Part shown: piece by piece, positions 34,601 through 46,700 of the stretch
How positions within the stretch are numbered: the first letter of the stretch is position 1
How the letters are laid out: every line of letters starts with the position of its first letter
NCBI RefSeq assembly: GCF_030052815.1
Contig: NC_079505.1
Span: forward strand, 67,257,154-67,321,153
From: Hevea brasiliensis
Lineage: Eukaryota; Streptophyta; Magnoliopsida; Malpighiales; Euphorbiaceae
Direction: 5' to 3'
Length of the DNA: 64,000 nucleotides
The notes under the pieces: generated by a model
Database searches by the model: none
What the model was told of the DNA's origin: nothing
Seen by the model: the letters and a program-made list of their open reading frames with translations, nothing else
Program-made: the position numbers and the translations under genes

Positions 34601-37600
34601 GATTTTAATAGAATTATATATAAAATAATTCTTGCATAATAACTAAGAATATGTAACACCCCTAATTTTTAAATTTATTATTTTTGGGCAAATATTGATG
34701 TTTTAATTTTATTTAAATTTTAGAAAATTATTAGAAATTTTTCGGATTTTCGAAATCGGGTTTGATTTCCCGAAAGTATAAAACTTTGATGATTTTTAAA
34801 AATTAATTTAAAGACTACGTGGCAAAACTAAAAATATATTTGGAGTCTACAAATTTTTCTGAGTTTTTTAGAATTTTTTCGGAATTTTTGGGCCTCATTT
34901 TCGGTCCCAAGGCAGAGTAAAAATTTAAAATTTTGTATTCTGAATCGAACCGGCCGAATCGAACCGGACCGGATCGGACCGGTCGAATCAGACCGGCCTT
35001 TCTTCTTCCTTTTTCTTCTCCCCGCGCGCGTCCCGACCTTCCTCTCTTTCTCTCCCGTTTTCTCTCTCCTCCCTCCTCCCCTCGCCACGTCGTCGCCTCC
35101 CCGCCACTCAAACCTCCCAGCTGACCCATTTCGCAGTGCGCCGCAGCGTCGCCACGCGATGTGCAAGCGCACCGCTTCATCTTCCCGCCCGAAATTCGGC
35201 CGATCCGGCTACCGATTGGGCCGAGTCTTGTGTCTAAACCCATCTACTCGTCGAGAGCTTTCCATAGACACCAAGAACACAGAAATCCATCGAGCGGTTT
35301 GTCCAATTTTTGCCCGGGAAGTTTTAGCCCATTTTAACTTTTGGGCTAGATTTCTCGCAAACCGTGAACCCCATGAGAAAACCGAGAGTACCAAAGCGCT
35401 CCACTCGTCGAGAGCTTCGCGACGATATAAATTTCAAATTTTTTCGACACCGTTTTCGGTGAGTCCCACGGAACTTCGTAGTGTTTTTTCGAGTATTACA
35501 TGAGCTTAGAAAATTCCGTAAAAATTTTATACTAACCCCCGTGTTGTGGGCTTTGTGTAGGTATCTTCAATTCGTGGAAATTCAACAGTTGTCCAGGTCT
35601 GTGAATTTAAGGCCAGACAGACCGGCTACCGAAAAGGTCTTCGAATTGGATCGAGATTTTGGCTATCCCACCGTTGTCAGACGTCCCGAGCGCGTCCCCG
35701 AAGTCGGAATCGGCATAGGTAAACCCGAACTTTACTTTTTCATAATTTTCTAGTGCTTAAATGGGATTAAAAATCCATAAAATATTCGTGGTAGCTCAGA
35801 AAATTATGATTCTTTTTGCAATAGCCTAGTAATATTGCTAAGGACCGCGGGGCAAAGTTTTAGAATTTTTAGAGCTTATTTGGGCAGTTTTTGCAAAAAT
35901 GATCAATTATAAGGACTAAACTGTAAATTTACATATTGTGATTGAGGACTGTTTGGATGGGCCCAGGAGGGGCTGTGTGATGTGATTGAGTTGTGAATGT
36001 ATGATTTGTGAATATAGAAGTGCGTTTTGAGCCCTTTTGCAGGTTGGGTAGGTCCTAGGTATAGGGGAGACTCTGCCGGATTTTCGGCACGACTTAGGAC
36101 GTATTTGGTCTTTTCTTAGTTTGTATTGAGTCAAATTTACTAAATAATTGTAATAAAATTGTCAGGTGAGCCGGGACAGCCTTCTTCCTCCGCCCAGCCG
36201 CCACAGTGACCGCTGTCAAGTCTGTGAGTAAAATATTAATTTTAATTGTAATTTCACTATTATTATATGTTCAAGCATGCCCATGCATCACTTATATGTA
36301 TATATCTATGTAGTTAAACTTTAGGCACGTTTTACGTTGCATTCACAACTGTTAAAGTGCCATGGATGTTGTTGTGATAATTTGGAGCAGTGTGCGTGAG
36401 TTGGCGTGCATGTGATGTGGTATTGGCTATGGATAGGATGGGTAGTCACGGTTTGAGATCTTCGCTGGGACCCGGTCCTTCGGGGTAGTCACGGCTTGAG
36501 TTCTTCGCTGGGACCTCGATTTAGTTTATTAAGCGAAAGTCCGGCTTGAGTTCTTCGCTGGCACATTTTGGATTTAAGAGAGCTGTATAGGGGATCAGCT
36601 CCCATATATTATGATTGATATTACTGGGTGTGTGAGTGCTCCAAATTACCTTTTTGCTGTTATGATGTGAAATTATTGCTGATGTTGCATTTCACTCTAC
36701 AGGGTTCATCAGTTTTAGATAGTTATAGAGATTATGGTTAAAATTGATATTTTACTCTCTGAGTCGAACGCTCACTCCTGTTCAAAATTTTTCCAGGCCA
36801 CAGGAGGATATTTCTTGAGGTTAACCTGCTTTTCTCCCTCGCAGGTCATTTATTAATGTTTGTATAAACCTGTTAACTCTAGAATTTCCGCATGTGTTAG
36901 AAATATTTATTTGAATTGGGTCTGTAATATAAATTGTCAATTTGGACCTGTAAACTTATTATTTTATGCATGTGTGTTGGGCTGGATGAGGGAGCTGAGC
37001 TCCCATTTATTTTATGTTGTTATGAGTATGTGGAGGGTGAGCTGAGCTCCCCAATTGATATATATTGTGTTTACAGGTCGGGTGAGTCAAAAACTCCCCG
37101 TTGAAAGGTCCATTTTATGGCCGGACTCTGTCCGGTTGATTTCTTGAAATTGGGCCAAATGGGCCTTAGAGTTGGGTTAAGGAATAGTTAGGCTTACTAC
37201 GGGCCTCGGGGGCTTTAGGCTGGCCCAGGTCCTAGTGCCGGTCCGGCTCATAGGTTGGGTCGTGACAGAATAGGACTAAAAAGCAACGGAAATCATGTTT
37301 AAAATATAAAAATCTTTAATTAGTTTCTAACATTATTTATTAATTATTTTATAATTTGAAATTGTGCATCTTTTTGTAAATATAATTTAAAATTATGTCC
37401 ATTTGATTAGTTTACAAGTTTGTCTCTACGTCAAATAATTCATATCAAATAATTCATAACATGTATTATTTTATTTATATATATAATTATTGAAATATTA
37501 ATTTAATTACTTAATTAAAATATTAAAATTTTTGCAGTAATTAATATTATAATTTAATTAGTATATTTGAAATGTTTTCATATCATTCTTGTTAGAAAAT

Positions 37601-39780
37601 TTTTCCATATCTGCAAGACAATTATAAAATAAAATTTTATGAAATATGATAATTTTATTTTTCTTTCACAATTATATATTGTGAATTAATTTAAATTTTT
37701 ATGCATATTAATAAATATATTAATGTTAAATAATTAATAGTGATTTTTTTCAACATTAATTATATTTAATCCACTAAAATTGATAATTTATTAAAAAAGG
37801 AAACTGTAGAAAACCCATCACACTCATTAGAAATTATGAAAATTTATCAACCAAAAGAAATTATGGAAACTTAAAATATGAAAGTTATTTATGTGATCAT
37901 AATAATTATAATAATATTTATATGTGTTTAAGAATATATTTATTAGCTGGAGTTTATAAGGATCTTTGTAAATTAAAAATATTATTTTTTTATTTTAGAA
38001 TTTAAAAATTGATATTGTAATTATAGATAATTTTTTAGGGAATTGTAAATACTAATTTTAATAGTATTTTAATTAACCTTTTCAATATAAATATTTAATA
38101 TATAAGAAAGTGGCAATTTATTAAATTTAAGATTATATAGTATTTAAATGTTATATCTATTTTTTTAAATATAATTTCATACATAAAATAGGATATTATA
38201 TTATTAATTAATATACAAGTTGAAGCTTATGCATTTTAGAAAATTATATATTTAAGAATCTTCAGATCAGGAAATTAAGGAATTTTATAAATTTTAAGAG
38301 GAGTTGTTAATTATATAAATGTAGAATATAATAATAATATTATAATTTTTTAATATCATAAAATTTTTTAAAAATTAAGAATATTTTTATTCGTTCATAA
38401 ATTCACTCTCATTTATATTTTTATAAATTGAAATAAAAAGTTTATATTGAATATTTAAATAAAGAAAATTGAGAGAAAAAAAAATTAATTTTAATTTAAA
38501 ATTATTATGCAGCGATAAAAAAATTAATTTCTTTTTTATTTGAATATTTTTAAATATTAATTTTATTTAACTCAAGAAAATATAATTTTCACTAACTAAC
38601 TAAAAGTTTGTACATTGTTATAATCAACAATTAAAAAAAAAATTAAAAGTTAAATTAAAATAATTATAAAATATGATTATCATAAACAGTTAAGAACAAG
38701 AGAAATGTAATTGGCATATTCATCAACTATAACTTACCTTGACTAGGTATTGTTCCTTTGAAATTACTCCCTTCTAGATGTAGGATTTAAGGGTGAGTCA
38801 ATAGTTCCAGTGATTCTAATAATATGCTTCCTTTTATGGTTATACCTTTTAAATAAAGCACGCTTATATTGTTTAAACTCTTTATTTCTGTAAGTAAGAT
38901 TATAATATAAATAAAATAATTTTCATAGTATATTCAATATTTATTTTGTAAAAGAAATAATCCATTTTGAAAATTTTATCTTAATCTATTAATGGAGTTA
39001 TGGGCCAACAGTAAAAGCATATATAATTAGATAACTATAAAATTTTACGATCAAATTGTGAGAAATAAAAAGGAAGAAAAGAACAAAAAATTATATCTAA
39101 CCTTTTAAATTGAATGGTCCTTTCAATTGAATATTTCTGATATATAAAAATTTGAGAGATGAAAACCCATTAAGAAATGATAAAATGTTGATACTAAAGT
39201 TGTTATAACTCAAGTCAAGGAGCTCTAAGTTACTCAGCTTCAATAATTCTTCTCTGCCTGTAGAAGTTATTATTTGCTTGTAGCTAATTTAAGAAAACTA
39301 ATGATGAATGAAATAAAAGATCAATTCCTACCATATGAAGATTTAAAGCCTTCAATTGCATTAAATGATAAATCCAACTCCTTCAAACTTGTTAGAAAAT
39401 TTAATTCTGTTCAATAATACAAATGCATTAATTTTGTTTTAGAAAATCAATTTCTAGTACCTTGAATATTAATTACTCCTTTCAAACTATTTCTACCTAG
39501 ATATAAATATTTTAAAGATGAAAGACCACTTAGAGATGATAAAATGTTACTGTGGAAATGGTTCCAACTTAAATCAAGAAGTTCCAAATTGCCATGTACT
39601 GATAACTTTTCAAAACCTACACAAAGGGTTGTAGTTAAACATTAAACAAATTTAATAAACAAATAAATAAATAAGGAAAGAAAAAAACTCATTAAGTGCA
39701 TTTCAATCAATTTGCAAGTGTTATAATAATGAAATTGATGGACCTTCGTTCTGAATGCAACCAACTATATTATTCGATTT
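31662..39780 (-). pseudogene. LRR receptor-like protein, pseudogene copy 2
   Basis: By comparison with copy 3, I find an exon 1 remnant (about 39740-39780), exon 2 at 39461-39616, exon 3 at 39332-39406, exon 4 at 39102-39257, and the last exon from 32969 down. Exons 2-4 keep exact lengths (156, 75, 156 nt), splice sites and phase. Exon 5 is missing: just beyond exon 4 the sequence jumps to DNA that in copy 3 lies ~0.5 kb further inside the intron. The last exon has frame breaks (pieces 32191-32778 and 31662-31961) and ends near 31687, before the island domain, so C-terminal LRRs, cap and membrane span are gone. The signal peptide exon is also lost. The final intron holds a 2.6-kb solo LTR. 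Confidence 0.92.
34652..37267 (+). mobile_element. Solo LTR (gypsy-type) in RLP copy 2 intron
   Basis: 2616 bp with TG...CA ends (TGTAACACCC ... GGTCGTGACA), flanked by the 5-bp duplication gaata at 34647-34651 and 37268-37272. The paralogous intron of copy 3 has the uninterrupted site (gaata once, 44172-44176, continuing aggactaaaa on the right). It is GC-richer than its surroundings (a CT-rich block at 34990-35110). A local repeat ggcttgagttcttcgctggg recurs at about 36490 and 36540, with a variant at 36450. I see no gag or pol, so an LTR-LTR recombination product is the simplest reading. The TGTAACACCC...GTCGTGACA ends are typical of plant chromovirus (Tekay/Del-like) LTRs; that subfamily call is inference. 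Confidence 0.9.
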
Positions 39781-40545
39781 TGACGGTATTTAAACCGAAA
39801 TCAACAAATTAAATTACATAATCACATATGTTTGTTTTTCACATTAAGTGGGTTGGATTTGATTTTCACAATTTTTACTTCTTTTAACACTTTTTAAGCT
39901 TTTATAATTCAATTTTTATTGAACCTTTTGCATATACATGTTATCATACACTGATTAAAAAACAAATATTAATTCAAAATGTATAATTCATTAAAAAATA
40001 AATAAGAATAAAAAATGAAATAATGCTATTTATGTGTATCTTTAATATATATAACAAATATTTATAAGTCAGATTCTTACTATGTTAACCTAAAACCCAA
40101 ACTGAAAATTCGGTTTATTATTATTTTTAAACTATAAACAATATTTAAATATATAAAATCGCTAATTTTAATTTGAATTCTTTCTGATTGATCGGGTTTT
40201 TTAATTTAGTGGTTTCATTGTACAGCTCTGGTACTAGTCATTAAGGACAATGTGCAAATCTGTTTGTGCTTACCTTATGTGGCCAAGGGAAAAAATTTCA
40301 AGTTATTCCTATTTTCTCTTTGAGATTATTCTCCAACAATTTTAGTTCTTATAAATCTGGATTTTGAAACCAAGTAAACTTAGAAAGAACTTGTAAAATA
40401 TTATTCAGTCCTTCAAAGTGGCATTATAAAGATGCAACATTATCCAAATACATGAACGTATAAAATATCCATTGATTAATATGACTGTTTGAGTTTCAAT
40501 CTCAAAGTCGAGGTTAATAAAAAGATACATAAATACATAATACAT
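39781..40545. other. Spacer between RLP copies 2 and 3
   Basis: AT-rich, no gene. From about 40372 the sequence matches the 3' flank of pseudogene copy 1 (7298-7389 and 8980-9100). It therefore serves as the empty-site control for the insertions there. Confidence 0.7.
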
Positions 40546-40764
40546 TTATCTACAAAATAATTTAAGCTTGGATAAAAAAGCAAAATTGTCTACTATAAAA
40601 TAATAGCAATTGTCTATACTAATCTGAATGAAGTAAAACCAAACATGTCGCCAATATGGATTTATGAATAGAACTGTGGCAATTGCCAATAAGACCATAA
40701 TGTAAGTCACCCCAAAACTCACATAGAAAACACCCATATCCATGAAAAAAATTACTTTCTTCAT
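40546..40764 (-). other. Out-of-frame transmembrane tail of RLP copy 3
   Basis: This alternative frame continues the RLP protein past the A7 run: [24 protein letters not shown] membrane helix, the basic YWRHVWFYF stop-transfer, and a ~35-residue cytoplasmic tail ending KLFCR. Pseudogene copy 1 has the same segment in the main frame with a six-base run in place of seven, which supports the frameshift reading. Confidence 0.85.
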
Positions 40765-43700
40765 CGTTAATTGAACTTCTTGAAGTTGATGGAGGAGATA
40801 CCATTACAATCCAGTTCTTTTGCATTGGCCATCCATAAAGAAGAGGGTTACCTCGATAGCTGCTTTCATCAAATGTTGCAAATTGTGCAACCCTTTCAGG
40901 TGTTCTACCAGATAAATTATTGTATGACACATTGAAAACTTCCAAAAAATTTAGCTCAGTGAGCTGGGAAGGGATGTGGCCTTGCAAGTTGTTGTATGAA
41001 AGATCCAAGCTCTCAACTTGGCTTAAGTTGGAAAATGATGCTGGGATTTTTCCTATCAAATTGTTATGGGACAAATTTAGTACATGGATCTCATTGAGGC
41101 TTCCAATTTGGATAGGAATTTGGCCTGTCAAATTGTTGCATGAGAGATCAATTCCAGACATATAAGATAGCATATCTCTTTTGTAAGAATATGATCTACT
41201 CTTTGTTGTAAACTCTAAAGCTTCATCCGTAATAAGCATATCTGCTATTGAAATATATGAATTACTTGTAGATCTTAGACAAGGGAGAATATGACCAGAG
41301 AGATTATTATGCGAAAGATCAATCAAACTTAATTGAGTCAAATTGCATAATTGAATTGGGATTTCCCCTTCAATGTTATTATGACCCAAGATCATATAGC
41401 TCAATTGAGAAAATCTTCCAATCCCGGATGGAATGCTTCCAGTCATGTTGTTATGGCTAAGATCCAGCACAACCAATTTAGGGCAATCACAAAATGCATG
41501 TTTCAATGATCCTTGCAACTGATTTTTAGACAAATAAAATTCTCTTAATGAAACACAATCCATGGTTAAGTGCTTAGGTATAGTACCCGACAATTTGTTA
41601 TTGGATAAGTCTAAGCTTCGCAATAAGCTCATATTTCCAAATGAAGAGGGAATGCTACCATTGAAACCATTTGAAGACAAGTCCATATATCTCAATCTCG
41701 GCAAATATGTTCCTATCTGCAGTGGAATATTGCCATGGAAGAAATTATCTGAGATATCTAACTCTGACAAATTCATATGAAAATGATGTGGTAATTGAAG
41801 AGGTCCTGAAAGGGAATTGTTGTTTAAAAAAAGGCCTTCTAGTTTTGTGTTGTTTTCTAACAACCAATATGGAAACCCTCCTCCCATTTTCAAGCTTGAG
41901 AGATCAACATATTGTAGATTGTGTTGATGATAGAGGAATTTGGGGAATGCTCCACCGCATGCATAACCAGAGAGAGAGAGATGATCTAATTGAAACTTTG
42001 GGGTCAAATTTTGATCATTTGTTTCTGCATATATTTTATTTGTACCCACATTTTCAAAGAATTTGAGTTTTGAATGGTTGAAAAATGGACTCATTGAGAT
42101 TGGGATTTGGAAAAGATTGTCTGAGACATCTAGATGTTCAAGGTTCGTTAAACCTCTAAGTGCAGATAAAGAGATGTTTCCGATGAAATTATTGGAAGAG
42201 AGATACAAAAATTGAAGAGATGTCAAGTTGGCAAGACATGAAGGCAAGCTACCACTGATTTCATTATCGGAAATGTCTAAATCTTGGAGTTGTTTTAGTT
42301 TACACACACCTGAAAATTCATTTGTAAAAGTTTTAGTAAGAATCTTCAAGACGAAAGAAATCTCAAATGTATAGGGATTATCAAGTTTACCTTGGTTTAA
42401 AAACTTTGTGTCATTAAGTTCACAACCACTCAGTGACAATTTCTTAAGAGAAGACATTACTCCAATTGATTGTAGAATGTTGTTGTTGATAATAGAGCCG
42501 TCCAATTCTAGATATTCCAAATCCTTTAGATGAGGCAAGCCTATCACACACACACACATAAACATATGAAATAGGGAAAAATATATTTAGTGTTTAATTT
42601 GGCTAATATGAAATATTCTTTTTCTATAAAAGGGAGATATTAGCAAAATAAATAAAAGTGGGCAAAACCAATTACTTGATAAAAATTAACACAAAAATAC
42701 ATAGAGAAATGCATTTAAAAAATAAACGTTAAGGGTAAGAGAAATGTAATTAGTGTGAACTAGAACTTACTTGACTAAGTGTTGTCCTTTTTTAAATTAT
42801 TCCATCTTAGATATAGGATTTATGGTAATACCATTTAGATAAAGCATGCTTATTTTTGCAAGTGAGAGTATAATATAAATAACATAAGTTTCTTAACATA
42901 TTATGTATTTATTTTGTTAAAAAAAAAAATCATCCCTTTGAAATTTTTATTTTTAACACGTGTTTTTATCATTTTTAATCAAAATTTTTAAAAATCATAA
43001 TTTAAATTTTAAATATAATTATTTTTAATTTAAATAATTTATTTTTCATATACAACACAATTGATTCTATGTAATTTATAAATAATTTATACATAACTAT
43101 AAAAATATAATTATCATATTAACAATTTTGAAAAAACATTTTTATAAAATATTTTGGTCACTAAAGACGTTTTATGACGAAATATATGTTTTCGGCGATA
43201 ATTCTTACGTCATCAAATGTCAAATTTCTTGCAGCAAAAGTATATTACATTATAATATATTACAAATGGTATCAAATTAAATTTTAAAAAATTTATGTCA
43301 CTGGTACATATTTATATATAATTATATATTATATTTTAATATAAACAATGAAGTAGGATCATTGAAAAAATAATGAATTAATTAGAATAAATTATATTAA
43401 TAAAACATGAACCTATAAATGCAAAGAATCCGTAGATCAAAATAAAATGATAATCATAGTAATTTATTTGCATATATTATCGTTTGTTTTGATGAATATA
43501 TAATTATATAACTGAAGATAAGGCTTTTGTCTGAATAAGATTAGATCTGAGAATATTTATTTTAAATTATAATTCAAATGTTAATTTATATATTATTATT
43601 TTGTTGTTGTTAATTAATGGTTGTATATAATTTTTTAGAAACGATTTATATGGTTTTTAATTATATATTTTTTTCAAAAAATTTATATATTATATATAGA

Positions 43701-46700
43701 CAAATATAATATTTTTATTAAATAAAAATTAAAATAAATATACTGATATAGAATAAAGTGACTATTAAATTTTTAATATGAAATATTATTACAAAAATAT
43801 TCAGTTTTTATATGTGTATTAATTTTTATATCATGAGAGGACAGAGCACAGTAGAACTTTTATAATGACTCTTATTTTTATTTCTTTAATTTTTCAATCT
43901 AATTTCAATTCGTTTTGTATTTTGACTTAACAATAAGAGGATTAAAATTAAAATTCATATTAATTATATTATTAATATCAAAATTATTAAACTTTCTCAT
44001 TGTATTATAAAAATGCAATATTTCCGTTTTAATGTAAATGTTAAATATCAATAAATAATATTTTTAAATCAATTATTAAATCATATTTAAGTATTTTTAC
44101 AAAACATAATTTTTTTATCAAGTTAGATTTTAATAGAATTATATATAAAATAATTCTTGCATAATAACTAAGAATAGGACTAAAAGGCAACGGAAATCAT
44201 GTTTAAAATCTAAAAATCTTTAATTAGTTTCTAACATTATTTATTAATTATTTTATAATTTGAAATTGTGCATCTTTTTGTAAATAATATAAAAATTATG
44301 TTCATTTTAATTAGTTTACAAGTTTGTCTCTACGTCAAATAATTCATAACATGTAATTATTTTATTTATATATATAATAATTAAAATATTAATTTAATTA
44401 CTTAATTAAAATATTAAAATTTTTACAGTAATTAATATTATAATTTAATTAGTAATTTTGAAATATTTTCATGTCATTCTTTTATTGTTAGAAAATTTTT
44501 CCATATCTACAAGACAATTATAAAATAAAATTTTATGAAATATGATAATTTTATTTTTCTTTCACAATTATATATTGTGAATTAATTTAAGTTTGTGCGC
44601 ATATTAATAAATATATTAATGTTAAATGATTAATAGTGCTTTTTTTTCAATATTGATTATATTTAATCCACTAAGATTGATAATTTATTAAAAAAGAAAA
44701 CTGTAGAAAACCCATCATACTCACTAGAAAATTTATCCATCAAAAGAAATTATGGAAACTTGAAATATGAAAGTTATTTATGTGATCATAATAATTATAA
44801 TAATATTTATATGTATGTTTAAGAATATATTTATTAGCTGGAGTTTATAAAGATTTTTGTAAATTAAAATTATTATTTTTTATTTTAGAAGTTTATAAAT
44901 TGATATTGTAATTATAGATAATTTTTTAGGGAATTGTAAATACTAATTTTAATATTATTTTAATTAACCTTTTCAATATAAATATTTAATAAAAAGTAAT
45001 TTATATTAGGAAGTAGTAATTCATTAAATTTAAGATTATATAGGATTTAAATATTATATCTATTTTTTAAAATATAATTTCATACATAAAATAGGATATT
45101 ATATTATTAATTCATATACAAGTTGAAGCTTATGTATTTTAGAAAATTATGTATTTAAGAATCTTCAGATCAGGAAATTAAGGAATTTTACAAATTTTAA
45201 GAGGAATAGTTAAATTTGGAATACCATATTAATATTATAATTTTTTAATATCATAAATATTTTTTAAAATTAAGAATATTTTTATTCATTCATAAATTCA
45301 CTTTCATTTATATTATTATAAATTGAAATAAAAAGTTTATATGGAATAGTTAAATAAAGAAATTTGAGAGAAATAAAAATTTAATTTTAATTTAAAATAA
45401 TTATAAAATATAATACACTAATTTAAATATAATATAAATTAAATTGATAAAATTTGTTTATATATAGAATTTAATTTAATTAAACTTACTTATCAAATCA
45501 GAATACTATAGTAAAAAAATTTTACTAATAATTTTAAATTATTTTTATTAATTAATTTGTAGCCTTTAGCTTTTTCGTTGTTATATTCTTTCTTATAATC
45601 AACAATTTAAAATAAAATTCAAAGTTAAAATTAAAATAATCTGAAATAAAATTCATTAATTTAAATATAAAAAATAACTTAAATTGATAAAATATATACA
45701 TAAATATAATTTCGTTTTGTTTAGAATAACTTATAAAATAATAATAAAAACTTTTATTAATAACTATGAATGATTTTAATTTTAATGTTATAATAAAATA
45801 TTTGAAATATTTCATATCATTATTTTATTGTTGTTAGAAAATTTTTCCATATCTACAAGACAATTATAAAATAAAATTTGTGAAATATGATAATTTTATT
45901 TTCTTTCACAATTATATATTGTGATTTAATTTAAATTTTTATGCATATTAATATATTTATTATTATATAATTAATACTGTTATTTTATCAATATTGATTA
46001 TATTTAATCCAATAATAAGTATTAAAATTGATAATTTATTAGAAAAGAAAATGATGAGAAACCCATCATACTCATTTAAAATTATAAAAATTTAAAATAT
46101 GGAAACTTGTAAGGATTTCTGTAAATTAAAAATATTATTTTTTTATTTTAGAAGTTTATAAATTGATATTGTAATTATAGATAATTCTTTAGGGAATCAT
46201 AAATTATAATTTCAATATTATTTTAATTAATTTTTTCAATATAAATATTTAATAAAAAGTAATTTATATTAGGAAGTAGTAATTTATTAAATTTAAGATT
46301 ATATAGGATATTATATTATTAATTAGTATATAAATTGAAGCTTATGTTTTTTAGAAAATTATATATTTAAGAATCTTCAAATAAGGAAATTAAGAAATTT
46401 CATAAATTTTAAGAGGAATAGTTAAATTTGTAATACGATATTAATATTATAATTACTTTTAATATCACAAATATTTTTCAAAATTAAGAATATTTTTATC
46501 TGTTCATAAATTCACCCTCATTTGTATTTTTATAGATGGAACTAAAAAGCTTGTATAAAAAATTTAAATAAAGAAATTTGAATCAAATAAAAATTTAATT
46601 TTAATTTAAAATTATTATAAAGCGATGAAAACTTAATTTCTTTTTTATTTGGAAGATTTTAAGCATTGATTTTATTTAACTCAAGAAAATTAAATTTTCA

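Noticed and set aside
34815..35503. Several overlapping 60-140 residue frames on both strands in the GC-richer block
   Set aside because: They lie entirely inside the solo LTR, have Arg/Ser/Pro-biased composition from the CT-rich sequence, and show no domain.
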